A DNA stretch of 64,000 nt from a bacterium (GTDB taxonomy: Bacteria; Electryoneota; Electryoneia; Electryoneales; Electryoneaceae): the NCBI GenBank assembly GCA_020444265.1, contig JAHLLH010000001.1, positions 248,001-312,000 of the forward strand, read 5' to 3'. The translations under genes and the position numbers were made by a program. The notes under the pieces were generated by a model that was not told the origin of the DNA, ran no database searches, and saw only the letters and a list, made by a program, of their open reading frames with translations. Positions 20,901 to 28,929 of this stretch are shown here, piece by piece; the first letter of the stretch is position 1, and each line of letters begins with the position of its first letter.

Positions 20901-22950
20901 CGGCCCGAACTACATGATTGCTCCGTACTGGGATGATCGAAACATGGACGGCAGTGGTGGTGTCTACCACTATTACGATGCTGCCAATGGTCGGTACATC
21001 ATCGAGTGGTACCAGGTAACGGACTATGACCATGGCTCGCCCTGCACGTTCCAGGTCATCTTCTATGACCAGGTGGAAGGCCACGTGACCCTGACTGGCG
21101 ACAACGAGTTCGCCTTCCAATATGGTCCAGTAACCCACACCCAGGGGCACCAGGGATACGGTAACCCGGATGTACCTTACTTCACCGCTGGTATTGAAAA
21201 TGCGGACCAGACCGACGGTCTCCTGTTATCGTACTGGAACGTTTCACAGCCCGGTGCATCCTCGTTTGTCAACGGTCGTGCAATCCTCTTTACGACCCAG
21301 ATCGAACTGATCACGGGTAATGTTGCAGGTACAGTCACTGCAGCGTCCGATGATTCTCCGATAGCCGGGGTCACGGTTCACACGTCGGATTGGATCTACC
21401 AGACTGAAACTGATGAAAACGGTGACTACCTGCTCGAAGATGTGGTCATAGGTGTTCATCACATTATGGCATCCGGTACCTGCATCAATACCGCAACGGT
21501 GGAAGATGTAACTGTCGCTGAGGATGAGACTGCAACGGTCGATTTCGAAGCAACAGTCCCGCAGTTCGCGATTGATCAGGATGAGATCAGCGAGAATATT
21601 GGTCAGGATGCTGAACGTGTTGTCTCTCTCGGTTTGTCGAACGATGGAGATGGCCCGACTACATTCGAAGTCTCGGTTGACTTCTGGGGTCCTGATGGTG
21701 CTGCGCAGTTCAGCGGTGACGATCCTCGTGGCCCGGTGGCTGGCACGGATGAGCTGGATGAGTTGTGGGAGCTTCTCGCTGCCTTTGATATTGATCTCGC
21801 CGTCGAACCGCGGAACCGCGGTATCACTCATGACGAGGAATATTACTGGGTGAGTGGTTCGGACAACCTGAATGCTACCGGCCCGAACAAGATCTATCAG
21901 TACACCAACCAGGGTGAACTGGTCGCCACATTTGATCAGCCGGTCGAAAACCCCGGTGTGGTCGGCTTCTATGGCCTCACTTGGGATGGTACCTACTTGT
22001 ACGGTTCCGAAGAGCATGTCCTCTACCAGATGGAGTTCAACGGCAGCACTCTCGATGTAGTGGACTCTTGGGATGTTCCGGTAAACCCGGCACGTTACCT
22101 CGCGTACGACAGTATCAATGATCTCTTCTGGATGGGTGACTACAGCACCCCGCTGTTCGGTGTCGACCGTGATGGCAACATCCAGTTCGAGTACAATTAC
22201 GAGTTCTCGATTGCGGCACTTGGATTCTTCGATGCGGATCCCGATGGCAATTACCTCTATGCCATTACCCGCGATCCGGGAGATGAGACCATTTCGGTCC
22301 ATCGCATCAACCCCGCCTCAGGCTCGTCGGTCTTTGCGACCCATCTGCCTGCGAACGGTGCCCAGGTCAAGGATATCGAGATCACGTACTACTGGAACCC
22401 GCTCCGTTGGACCGTCACTGCCCTCTTTGATGGCCTTGCCGATCCGGATCATGTAATGATCTGGGAGCTCGCTGAAAACTCGGCATGGATGGAACTGAGC
22501 GCGGAGAGTGGTGTGATCCCGGCTGGTGGTGAAGTTGCAGTAGATGTAACCCTGCGTGGTCTTGATCTGCCGCAAGGTGATTACAGCGCCTGGTTGCGTT
22601 TCGATCATCACACCTGCGATGAGGTTACCTATCTGCCGGTCAACATCAGTGTTGTCGGTGTCGATGAAGAGAACCCTGAGCAGCCACTTGCATGGTCGTT
22701 CGATGGTGCATATCCGAACCCGTTCAACCCGACAACCACCATCAAGTTCAGCTTGAGGGAAGGCGCGCATGTGAACGCCCGTCTCTTCAATGTGATGGGT
22801 CAGGAAGTCGCGAAGATCCAGAACGGCTACATGAGCGCTGGCCAGCACAATGTCGTGGTAAACGGTAGCAACCTCGCTTCTGGTGTCTACTTCATGACCT
22901 TTGAAGCTGGTCCCCTGACCGCCACACGTAAGCTGGTGCTATTGAAGTAA
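17920..22950 (+). CDS. peptidase C25 (gingipain)-like secreted protein with carboxypeptidase-regulatory-like domain and T9SS-type sorting tail
   Basis: propeptide-like N-terminus, PFVIDVTCGTGNW Cys motif, GNVAGTVTAASDDSPIAGVTV domain, C-terminus YPNPFNPTTTIKFSL...ASGVYFMTFEAGPLTATRKLVLLK; start moved to ATG 17920. Confidence 0.8.
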   Translation: MKVWGWLAVALHGTLAVAFAAAPVNETVSSSPMSVAELAKDANGMSVRLELSAPTWETVETDQGPVFRAGYSDAGMISEEGAPAVPYASRFFRLPATGGVSVEVTNVEYETLSDVDYALFVDEAEVPEFGKNSAPVDAWFPENIVSVTEPAIMRDFRVSMLQTYPVQVNPARREARIYSSMDVEMSYTQESAPNELEHWPTKISENFVDYYREFIDWGENEIDDYVVYRGAVQVVTHSSALNTDFADWVEWKRQKGWELDFLTENDCSLSSPSAIKTELQSRYNAAELKFDFVVIVGDAAGPYNIPAAGGNGDRDYARLVGTDLLVDVALGRISVESESQLVGYKNKVLFYEKTPFMGDTSWYLRGMVAAGSASSGTSTILIGRYARHLMLRLGYTQVDTAWWNDGQGSVNPRCSAALNAGVSFYNYRGWLGTGLGVSGINALNNSFKLPFVIDVTCGTGNWVGTSTGYNEAWMRAGTPTVPKGGIGAIATATSSTHTRPNNAISGGAMNSVLNLRNPHMGMAWYGALSNLYKNLYPGAPDYVDDFTEWNNLMGDPTVWLWTDIPHTMTLSAASTFQLGQNGYSVTVLEEGTPVEGAWVTLYKSDSNEEIIARSISDANGEAHLEAPFRFEGDAVLTVTKQNFAPGILDVDVVTGDRVGYISFAIVDDGSNGTSGNNNGIAEAGETVGVQFTAKNYGSSAHNDVTATLDSDDPNIVSVSGTAEFGTISAGGQAVASSVVLIEIDPTMKNEWISTFDLTFESGAATWADEFNLEMAAPKFALVSANVTGTLNPGDTANLNITLRNVGGSLAAEGEATLYSLDSYLGIESADVNLATTSPNQNVTVGPFTVHSHPSAFRGYPARYMVVIETNTGQADTVYSQLTLGSRQSSDPVGPDRYGYFAFENTDTDYDIAPDFDWIEINPSAAGNDYNGSRLNSINDSTEEDDDTQVVTLPFEVTFYGETFTQATVAGDGFIAMGNQEDMNNARNWTIPSPLGPNYMIAPYWDDRNMDGSGGVYHYYDAANGRYIIEWYQVTDYDHGSPCTFQVIFYDQVEGHVTLTGDNEFAFQYGPVTHTQGHQGYGNPDVPYFTAGIENADQTDGLLLSYWNVSQPGASSFVNGRAILFTTQIELITGNVAGTVTAASDDSPIAGVTVHTSDWIYQTETDENGDYLLEDVVIGVHHIMASGTCINTATVEDVTVAEDETATVDFEATVPQFAIDQDEISENIGQDAERVVSLGLSNDGDGPTTFEVSVDFWGPDGAAQFSGDDPRGPVAGTDELDELWELLAAFDIDLAVEPRNRGITHDEEYYWVSGSDNLNATGPNKIYQYTNQGELVATFDQPVENPGVVGFYGLTWDGTYLYGSEEHVLYQMEFNGSTLDVVDSWDVPVNPARYLAYDSINDLFWMGDYSTPLFGVDRDGNIQFEYNYEFSIAALGFFDADPDGNYLYAITRDPGDETISVHRINPASGSSVFATHLPANGAQVKDIEITYYWNPLRWTVTALFDGLADPDHVMIWELAENSAWMELSAESGVIPAGGEVAVDVTLRGLDLPQGDYSAWLRFDHHTCDEVTYLPVNISVVGVDEENPEQPLAWSFDGAYPNPFNPTTTIKFSLREGAHVNARLFNVMGQEVAKIQNGYMSAGQHNVVVNGSNLASGVYFMTFEAGPLTATRKLVLLK

Positions 22951-23007
22951 CGATACTGTCATTCCTGCACGGTGCTGTTGACCGCGTATCAGAATCACAT
23001 AGGTCAA

Positions 23008-23034
23008 CGCCCCCGGATGTCCGGGGGCGTTTTT
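23008..23034 (+). terminator. rho-independent terminator
   Basis: cgcccccgg-atgt-ccgggggcg-ttttt. Confidence 0.9.
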
Positions 23035-23082
23035 GTTTGGGGAGTTCGCGCTGTAGGTTAAGGGACCGGACAAGGAGGAAGG

Positions 23083-24075
23083 ATGCGAGCTGTACCAGTG
23101 CCCTATTTCAGCGATCGCGGAGAGCGGATTGTCTGCGAGGTCTGCCCGGTACACTGTGCCCTGAGAGAAGGGGAGGAGGGGGTATGTCGAGGACGGAAAG
23201 TGGTGAATGGGGTGCTGGTAGCGACCAATTACGGACAAGTAGTCGCTGAACACATCGACCCGGTCGAAAAGAAGCCGCTCTATCATTTTTTCCCAGGATC
23301 GACCGTCTACTCGGTCGGCCCGAACGGCTGCAATTTCCACTGCCGTTGGTGCCAGAACTGCGAGATTTCTCAGGGGTCCGTCCCGACCTATTCGCTACTG
23401 CCGGACCAACTCGCAGAGCGGGCGGTTCAACACTCATCCATTGGAATGGCCTACACCTACACCGAACCGCTGATCTGGTATGAGACTCTGCGTGACACGA
23501 TGCCCCTCGTCCACGAGGTAGGTGGGAAAAACATTATCGTATCCAACGGCTATATCGAAGAGGCACCCTTGCAGGACCTGTTGCGCTTCATCGATGCCGC
23601 AAACATCGACCTCAAGTCCCTCGACCGTTCCAGGCACATGAAACAGACTGGTGGCGATGTCGCCGTTGTGCAACACACGATTCAACAGCTTCTGGACGCA
23701 GGCATTCATCTGGAAATCACCCATTTGCTGGTGACCGATTTCGCGGACAAGGCCGAATCGGTGGACAGTATTGCATCGTGGATCGCATCGCTGGACCGTC
23801 GCATTCCGCTGCATCTGTCGCGCTATTACCCGCGCCACAAAGCCTCGTCTCCAGCGACTTCACTGGAGTTTCTGGAACAAGCGTGGAGCATTGCGAGTAA
23901 CCATCTCGATTTCGTCTACATCGGGAATGCAAACCTGAAGGTTGGTGCGGACACGGTATGTCCATCCTGTGGAGAAACAGCGATTCGAAGGAGTGGGTAT
24001 GCTGCGGAGATTCTGTTCGATCCAGGAGCTGGATGTTGCCCCTCCTGTGGTGCAGACCTGAATGTGCGAACGTGA
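23083..24075 (+). CDS. amrS: AmmeMemoRadiSam-system radical SAM enzyme
   Basis: CEVCPVHCALREGEEGVCRGR and CNFHCRWCQNCEIS radical SAM motif; C-terminal CxxC pairs. Confidence 0.85.
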   Translation: MRAVPVPYFSDRGERIVCEVCPVHCALREGEEGVCRGRKVVNGVLVATNYGQVVAEHIDPVEKKPLYHFFPGSTVYSVGPNGCNFHCRWCQNCEISQGSVPTYSLLPDQLAERAVQHSSIGMAYTYTEPLIWYETLRDTMPLVHEVGGKNIIVSNGYIEEAPLQDLLRFIDAANIDLKSLDRSRHMKQTGGDVAVVQHTIQQLLDAGIHLEITHLLVTDFADKAESVDSIASWIASLDRRIPLHLSRYYPRHKASSPATSLEFLEQAWSIASNHLDFVYIGNANLKVGADTVCPSCGETAIRRSGYAAEILFDPGAGCCPSCGADLNVRT

Positions 24076-24198
24076 GCGTGTTCACGAGTGGGGAATGCGA
24101 GCCGAAACGCCGCTTGCGTCCTGTGGTTCAGAGGCCTACATTTCCCCACCTTTGGATGGCCTGAATAGACCCATCGAAACGGTTTTCACAGGAATATC

Positions 24199-25443
24199 AT
24201 GAGGCTTCAATTGCCAGGCAGGTACGTTCCGCGTAAGGATACGGCAGTTGGGGTGGGCATCCTGCTCATCCTGGTTGCCCTGCTCCCGTTTGGTTGCGCC
24301 CAATACGACAGTGATGTAGGGTCGTCGATTGTCGGAGGTGGGTTCGAAGGGGAGGTGAAGGAAACGACGTTCCCCGTCACCCGTGACTCGACTCGAACGC
24401 TGGGGGATCAGTATAAAATGCTGACCGCAGCACTCCCTGTGGGTGTGCAGGATGGTCTGCATTCATGGGCGATTTTGAGCTACCAGAATTTCAATTTCGG
24501 CGACACACTTCTCAGTGTCAGTGAGGCTACTGTACGTATTGAGTACAGCGGCTACATTGACTCGCTTGGAGTGACCGACTGGACGCCTTGGGAAGCAGAA
24601 GTGTTTCGCATTGACGAATGGTACAATCCGATTCAGCTTCGCTATGACACCGATCTCGTGTTAACCCCGATGGACACCTTAATGGTCGATCCGAACGAGA
24701 TGGAAGCGAGCTTCCAACTCGATGATTCGACTCTTTATCGCTGGGTCAACGATACGCTCGATTATGGTCTTCTCATTCGACCATTGAATGGAGCAGGTTT
24801 CATCCGGAATTTCTGGATTCGTCCTTCCGATGCGGAGCAAATTCCCACCTTGACGGTCACCGCGACCTACGTGGACGATGATACCACGTTCACGGATGAA
24901 GAGGTGGTGGTCAACCCGACGAACACTTCGACCTTCCTGGTTGATGATGAACGTGTATTCGGGGCGGCTGAGCGGATTCAGCTTTCAACCGCCTATGTTC
25001 GCAATGCGCTGATCTACGGTGATTTTTCCCAGTTCGATCCGGGAAAAGTCAGCATCAACCGAGTCCAGTTGATCGTTAAGGTTGACACGACCTGGCAGTA
25101 CAATTTTGGTAACCAGCAAGGCAAATTCACCTGGAATTATCCCGCTTCGGACTGGTTTAACAGCCCTCTCGATTCGATTACCATTGGGTCGGAACTTTCG
25201 ACATCAGCGTATGGCTCGTATCTGATACGCGACACGACGACCTTTGTTGACAGCATGGCCATTGACATCACACCCATCGTTCGCACCTGGGTATCTCTGC
25301 CGGAAGAAAACTTCGGGGTGCTGGTCCGTTTCCAGAGCGAGGGTGACCTGATGAGACGGGCGGCGATTTACTCATCCGAAGCGACCGATCCTGCAAATCG
25401 TCCCTATTTCCGTGTGACCTATACAGAGTACGATACGCCATGA
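24199..25443 (+). CDS. lipoprotein with DNRLRE-like repeats
   Basis: lipobox LLPFGC; MAIDITPIVRTWVSLPEENFGVLVRFQSEG...YSSEATDPANRPYFRVTY resembles DNRLRE domains. Confidence 0.55.
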   Translation: MRLQLPGRYVPRKDTAVGVGILLILVALLPFGCAQYDSDVGSSIVGGGFEGEVKETTFPVTRDSTRTLGDQYKMLTAALPVGVQDGLHSWAILSYQNFNFGDTLLSVSEATVRIEYSGYIDSLGVTDWTPWEAEVFRIDEWYNPIQLRYDTDLVLTPMDTLMVDPNEMEASFQLDDSTLYRWVNDTLDYGLLIRPLNGAGFIRNFWIRPSDAEQIPTLTVTATYVDDDTTFTDEEVVVNPTNTSTFLVDDERVFGAAERIQLSTAYVRNALIYGDFSQFDPGKVSINRVQLIVKVDTTWQYNFGNQQGKFTWNYPASDWFNSPLDSITIGSELSTSAYGSYLIRDTTTFVDSMAIDITPIVRTWVSLPEENFGVLVRFQSEGDLMRRAAIYSSEATDPANRPYFRVTYTEYDTP

Positions 25444-26648
25444 AACGATTCCTTCTCAGCGCACTGGTCGGCCTGACAATCGTTTCGGGTGTGCAGGCCG
25501 CATCGATCTTCGGACCTCTCGGCGTCGGTATGACCCAACGTCATGAAACAGCACGATCCGCCGCGATTGCGGGCTCCGATGGTGCTTTGTCCGATTCCGT
25601 CTATTTTCCAATCGACAATCCAGCTGGCTGGTTTAACGTTGGCTATACCCGGTACACCGCCTCGATGAACGCGGTGAAGATAACTGCGACGGATGCTGGC
25701 GGCTCGGATACGGCGGATGATTTCAACTTTCCCGGAATGGCCTTTGCCATGCCGATTTATCGCAGCCTCGGTCTGGGTTTTGCCTACCAGGGCGCGACCG
25801 ACTACGAGTTCCTCACCTACCGCTACGATACCCTTACACCGACTGGCAGCGACAGCACCTACGATGTCATTCGCAGGCTTCAGGGGAATGGGGGACTGGC
25901 CAAAATTGCAACCAACCTTGGCGCGAAGGTACGTCCCTGGTTGGCAGTTGGTCTCGCGGCTGATTACTATTTCGGGAAAACTGAACGTTTGGGTACATTG
26001 ACCTTTACCAACGGTGATTTTTATCGATCCGGTGAGTTTCGACGTGACCAGTTCAGTGGTGTGCAGCTTCGCGCAGGCGCCATCGGGTATATCGGACGAG
26101 GGCTGCAGGTCGGTGGTGTTCTCGAGCTGCCAACCGACCTGCGTGTCCACTCAACACTTGTGGTGGAAGGTGGCGACAGCTTGGACCTTGGCCGGACCGA
26201 TTATGGCCTGCCGTTAGGGACAACCATTTCCGGCGCTTACACCCGAGAGCGAAATCGTTTTTCGGGCCAAGCCTCGCTCCGCCAGTGGGGCCAGGCTTCG
26301 AGAGACATTACAGCAAACGATACTTACACAACCGCCTACGATCTTGGACTCGGGTTTGAACGTCTCCCGGTTCGTACCCCGCTTGAGCCCTGGTACCAGA
26401 AGTGGATTTACCGCGCTGGTGTCCGCATGGGGCAGCATTATGTTGAAGCCGGAGGCAATCCCATTCAATCGTTTGGTGTATCGGTAGGACTTGGTATTCC
26501 GCTCAAAACTCATCCGGGGATTTTCGATCTCTCCTTTACCTACGATATCCGTGGGTCGGAGGGAGATAACCTTGGTACGGAACGGATCATGGGGTTGAAA
26601 CTTGGTTTCGGCTCTGCTGAAAAATGGTTCGTCCGTCGGAAGCGTTGA
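25440..26648 (+). CDS. outer-membrane beta-barrel protein of FadL/PorV-like type
   Basis: signal peptide; ARSAAIAGSDGALSDSVYFPIDNPAGW resembles the ARxxGxGGAxxAxxDDxxxxxxNPAGL signature; overlaps the upstream stop (ATGA). Confidence 0.6.
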   Translation: MKRFLLSALVGLTIVSGVQAASIFGPLGVGMTQRHETARSAAIAGSDGALSDSVYFPIDNPAGWFNVGYTRYTASMNAVKITATDAGGSDTADDFNFPGMAFAMPIYRSLGLGFAYQGATDYEFLTYRYDTLTPTGSDSTYDVIRRLQGNGGLAKIATNLGAKVRPWLAVGLAADYYFGKTERLGTLTFTNGDFYRSGEFRRDQFSGVQLRAGAIGYIGRGLQVGGVLELPTDLRVHSTLVVEGGDSLDLGRTDYGLPLGTTISGAYTRERNRFSGQASLRQWGQASRDITANDTYTTAYDLGLGFERLPVRTPLEPWYQKWIYRAGVRMGQHYVEAGGNPIQSFGVSVGLGIPLKTHPGIFDLSFTYDIRGSEGDNLGTERIMGLKLGFGSAEKWFVRRKR

Positions 26649-26720
26649 TCGAAGATTCAGGTATGGTTAGTTATAGAAGATCAGGGGCCGATGGGAAGGC
26701 CTGGTAAGGAGAGGGGAAAC

Positions 26721-28031
26721 ATGCAACGAAGTGGTTGGATTTCGGGGATCCTTGCGATCGTCATCGTCAGCGCCATGGTGCTGGCAGGCTGTGCCGTACA
26801 AGAGGTCGAAACAGGACCGACACCGGAAGAACTGGCGGCACAAAAGGACTCGATCGCCAAGGCGAACGAGCGTGAACTGAAGATTGCGCGTATGTTTGCG
26901 TACGACAACCTGAAGCAGGGCAACAACATGAATGCCCGCCGCTACCTCTGGAAGGTTGTCGAGCTCGATGTCAAGGACCAGTACAACGACTGGGCGCGTA
27001 TCTACCAGACCTACATCGAGACCAACCAGACTGACAGCGCGACCATCGTGTTGCGGATGGGTCTCGAACGTCATCCTGAGGATCCGTTCCTCAACAGTAC
27101 ACTCGGCTTCATCCTCAAGGCGCAGGGGCAGTACCAGGAAGCACTGGACCTCTACCTGAACGCAATGAAGGGTGATACGGCGAATGTCGATTACCACAAA
27201 AAGGCTGCTGAGCTCTATGAGCAGCTCGATCTGCCGGAAGATGCGATCGCTGAGTACGAGATCGTCGTTGAGATGGACCCGGAAGACCAGGATGCAAAGG
27301 ACAAACTGACCGGACTGATCCGGATGCACCGTGATCCGTCGGAATACATTTCTCGTCTCGAAGCCGATGTCGCGAACCAGCCCGACAACATTGACAAGCG
27401 GTTCGAACTGATGACAGCCTATGCTGATCAGGCGCAGAACGAGAATGTGGTCTCCCAGGCCGATGAATTGATTGCTCTCGATCCGGACCTGAAAGAAGCT
27501 TATCGTCGCAAGGCCGTAGCCCTCGAAAACCTGAACAAACTGAACGATGCCATCACCACTTACAAGGCGATGCTCGACAAGTTCCCGGAATTCAATGAGG
27601 CACGGATTCGCATCGCCGACAGCTACCGTCTGCTTGATAACTTCACACAGGCCCGTAGCTGGGTGCTGAAGGCACGGCAAGCGGAAGGAGGCAGTTCCTC
27701 CGAAGCCGATTACATCCTCGGCCAGGTCTACGAATCCTCCGGGGACAAGTGCTCGGGTGGTCGTGGCCTCGAATTTGACGACAAGCTGGTCTACGTCGTA
27801 GCCTATGGTCTTTATCAGAAGGCTGCGGACGGTGACAACTACGATATCAAGGACAAAGCTCAACGTAAGCTGACGTACCTGAAGCAGTTTGTCCCCGCTT
27901 ACTCCGACTGGTTCATGAACCAGTCCAAGACGATGCCCGGTAACTCTTGCTATGGTTGGATCAATTCCTCCTGGCCGGAAATCGGGTACATCGGCACCTA
28001 CCTCAAGCAGGTAGAAGCCAGCAAGGGGTAG
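26721..28031 (+). CDS. TPR-repeat lipoprotein
   Basis: lipobox LAGC; tandem TPR-like helices; start moved to ATG 26721. Confidence 0.8.
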   Translation: MQRSGWISGILAIVIVSAMVLAGCAVQEVETGPTPEELAAQKDSIAKANERELKIARMFAYDNLKQGNNMNARRYLWKVVELDVKDQYNDWARIYQTYIETNQTDSATIVLRMGLERHPEDPFLNSTLGFILKAQGQYQEALDLYLNAMKGDTANVDYHKKAAELYEQLDLPEDAIAEYEIVVEMDPEDQDAKDKLTGLIRMHRDPSEYISRLEADVANQPDNIDKRFELMTAYADQAQNENVVSQADELIALDPDLKEAYRRKAVALENLNKLNDAITTYKAMLDKFPEFNEARIRIADSYRLLDNFTQARSWVLKARQAEGGSSSEADYILGQVYESSGDKCSGGRGLEFDDKLVYVVAYGLYQKAADGDNYDIKDKAQRKLTYLKQFVPAYSDWFMNQSKTMPGNSCYGWINSSWPEIGYIGTYLKQVEASKG

Positions 28032-28055
28032 AGGAGCGGAACTCTTGAGTTTGGT

Positions 28056-28085
28056 AGGGGGACAGGCTACGTTGCCTGCCCCCCT
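28056..28085 (+). terminator. terminator after the TPR gene
   Basis: agggggacaggc-tacgtt-gcctgcccccct followed by ttgta. Confidence 0.6.
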
Positions 28086-28138
28086 TTGTATTGTCAGATT
28101 GTATAGGTAGGTAACCCTTTCGCTGTCGGGAGAGCGCA

Positions 28139-28585
28139 ATGAAGCTGGTGATTGCTGCGGATCATGGTGGTGTGGAGCTGAAAGACCTCTTGGTAAAACG
28201 TTTGGGCGAGGCAGGGCATGAGGTAGAGGATCTCGGCACTCATGGGTCGGATAGTGTCGATTATCCCGATTTCGCCTTCAAGGCGGCAAGGAAAGTCAGC
28301 CGTGGTGAGGTGCCATTGGGAATTCTTGTCTGCGGGACCGGCATCGGCATGTCAATCGCCGCGAATAAAGTGCGGAAAATCCGCTGCGCCCATGTCTGCA
28401 CCGTTGAACAGGCAAAGCTTGCTGCCGAACACAACCATGCGAACATGCTCGCGCTGGGTGGACGGACGACCGACGAGGAGACTGCATGGGAGGCGGTACA
28501 GGTCTGGTTGCAGACTCCGAAAGGCGGAGACCGTCACAAGAGGCGCGTAGACAAGATCGACGCTGGCCCTTCAGACAGCGAGTAA
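28139..28585 (+). CDS. rpiB: ribose 5-phosphate isomerase B
   Basis: IAADHGGVELK, DYPDFA, GILVCGTGIGMSIAANK. Confidence 0.95.
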   Translation: MKLVIAADHGGVELKDLLVKRLGEAGHEVEDLGTHGSDSVDYPDFAFKAARKVSRGEVPLGILVCGTGIGMSIAANKVRKIRCAHVCTVEQAKLAAEHNHANMLALGGRTTDEETAWEAVQVWLQTPKGGDRHKRRVDKIDAGPSDSE

Positions 28586-28621
28586 GGGTGGTTCGTTTCT
28601 CATAACGATGATTCCACCCCA

Positions 28622-28773
28622 CGTGCCCCGGCTTGTATTGCCCCGTCGGGTATTCCTAAGGAGTAACTTGGGTGTTACCCTGGTACAACGTACGGAGTGT
28701 CCGAAAAGACCAAATGGTAAAACCTCTCCGACTGGTTACAGAAACCCGGCTTGGCAAGTCAAGCCGGGGCACG
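28622..28773 (+). ncRNA. candidate structured RNA / glyA leader element
   Basis: perfect 14-bp closing stem cgtgccccggcttg (28622-28635) / caagccggggcacg (28760-28773), continued by ttgcc/ggcaa and gtcgggt/acccggc; strand inferred from flanking genes. Confidence 0.45.
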
Positions 28774-28929
28774 CACCTCGGTTTACAGGAACGATTGTTG
28801 TTAGTGCGTTCTAACTCTTGTATTCACCGAAGCTTCACGCTCCCCGATGCCTCGCAATCTCCTTCCTGTTTCCCTATATTTCCCGGTCAAGTATACACCC
28901 TTTGACACACCTCAAACGAGAGGGGTCTC

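Noticed and set aside
21244-22302. 352-aa antisense ORF inside the C25-like gene
   Set aside because: no domain signature; opposite a continuous coding frame with a valid C-terminal domain
26932-27159. Ser/Thr/Arg-rich alternative-frame ORF within the TPR gene
   Set aside because: out-of-frame with a strongly supported CDS
26667-28139. 490-aa ORF antisense to the TPR gene
   Set aside because: plus-strand TPR lipoprotein has signal, RBS and terminator; antisense frame is a shadow
28735-28752. ttacagaaacccggctt resembling the conserved 3' tail of RNase P RNA (ACAGAAnCCGGCUU)
   Set aside because: the required upstream GAGGAAAGTCCGGGC-type P4 partner is not present in the preceding 400 nt, which are mostly rpiB coding sequence
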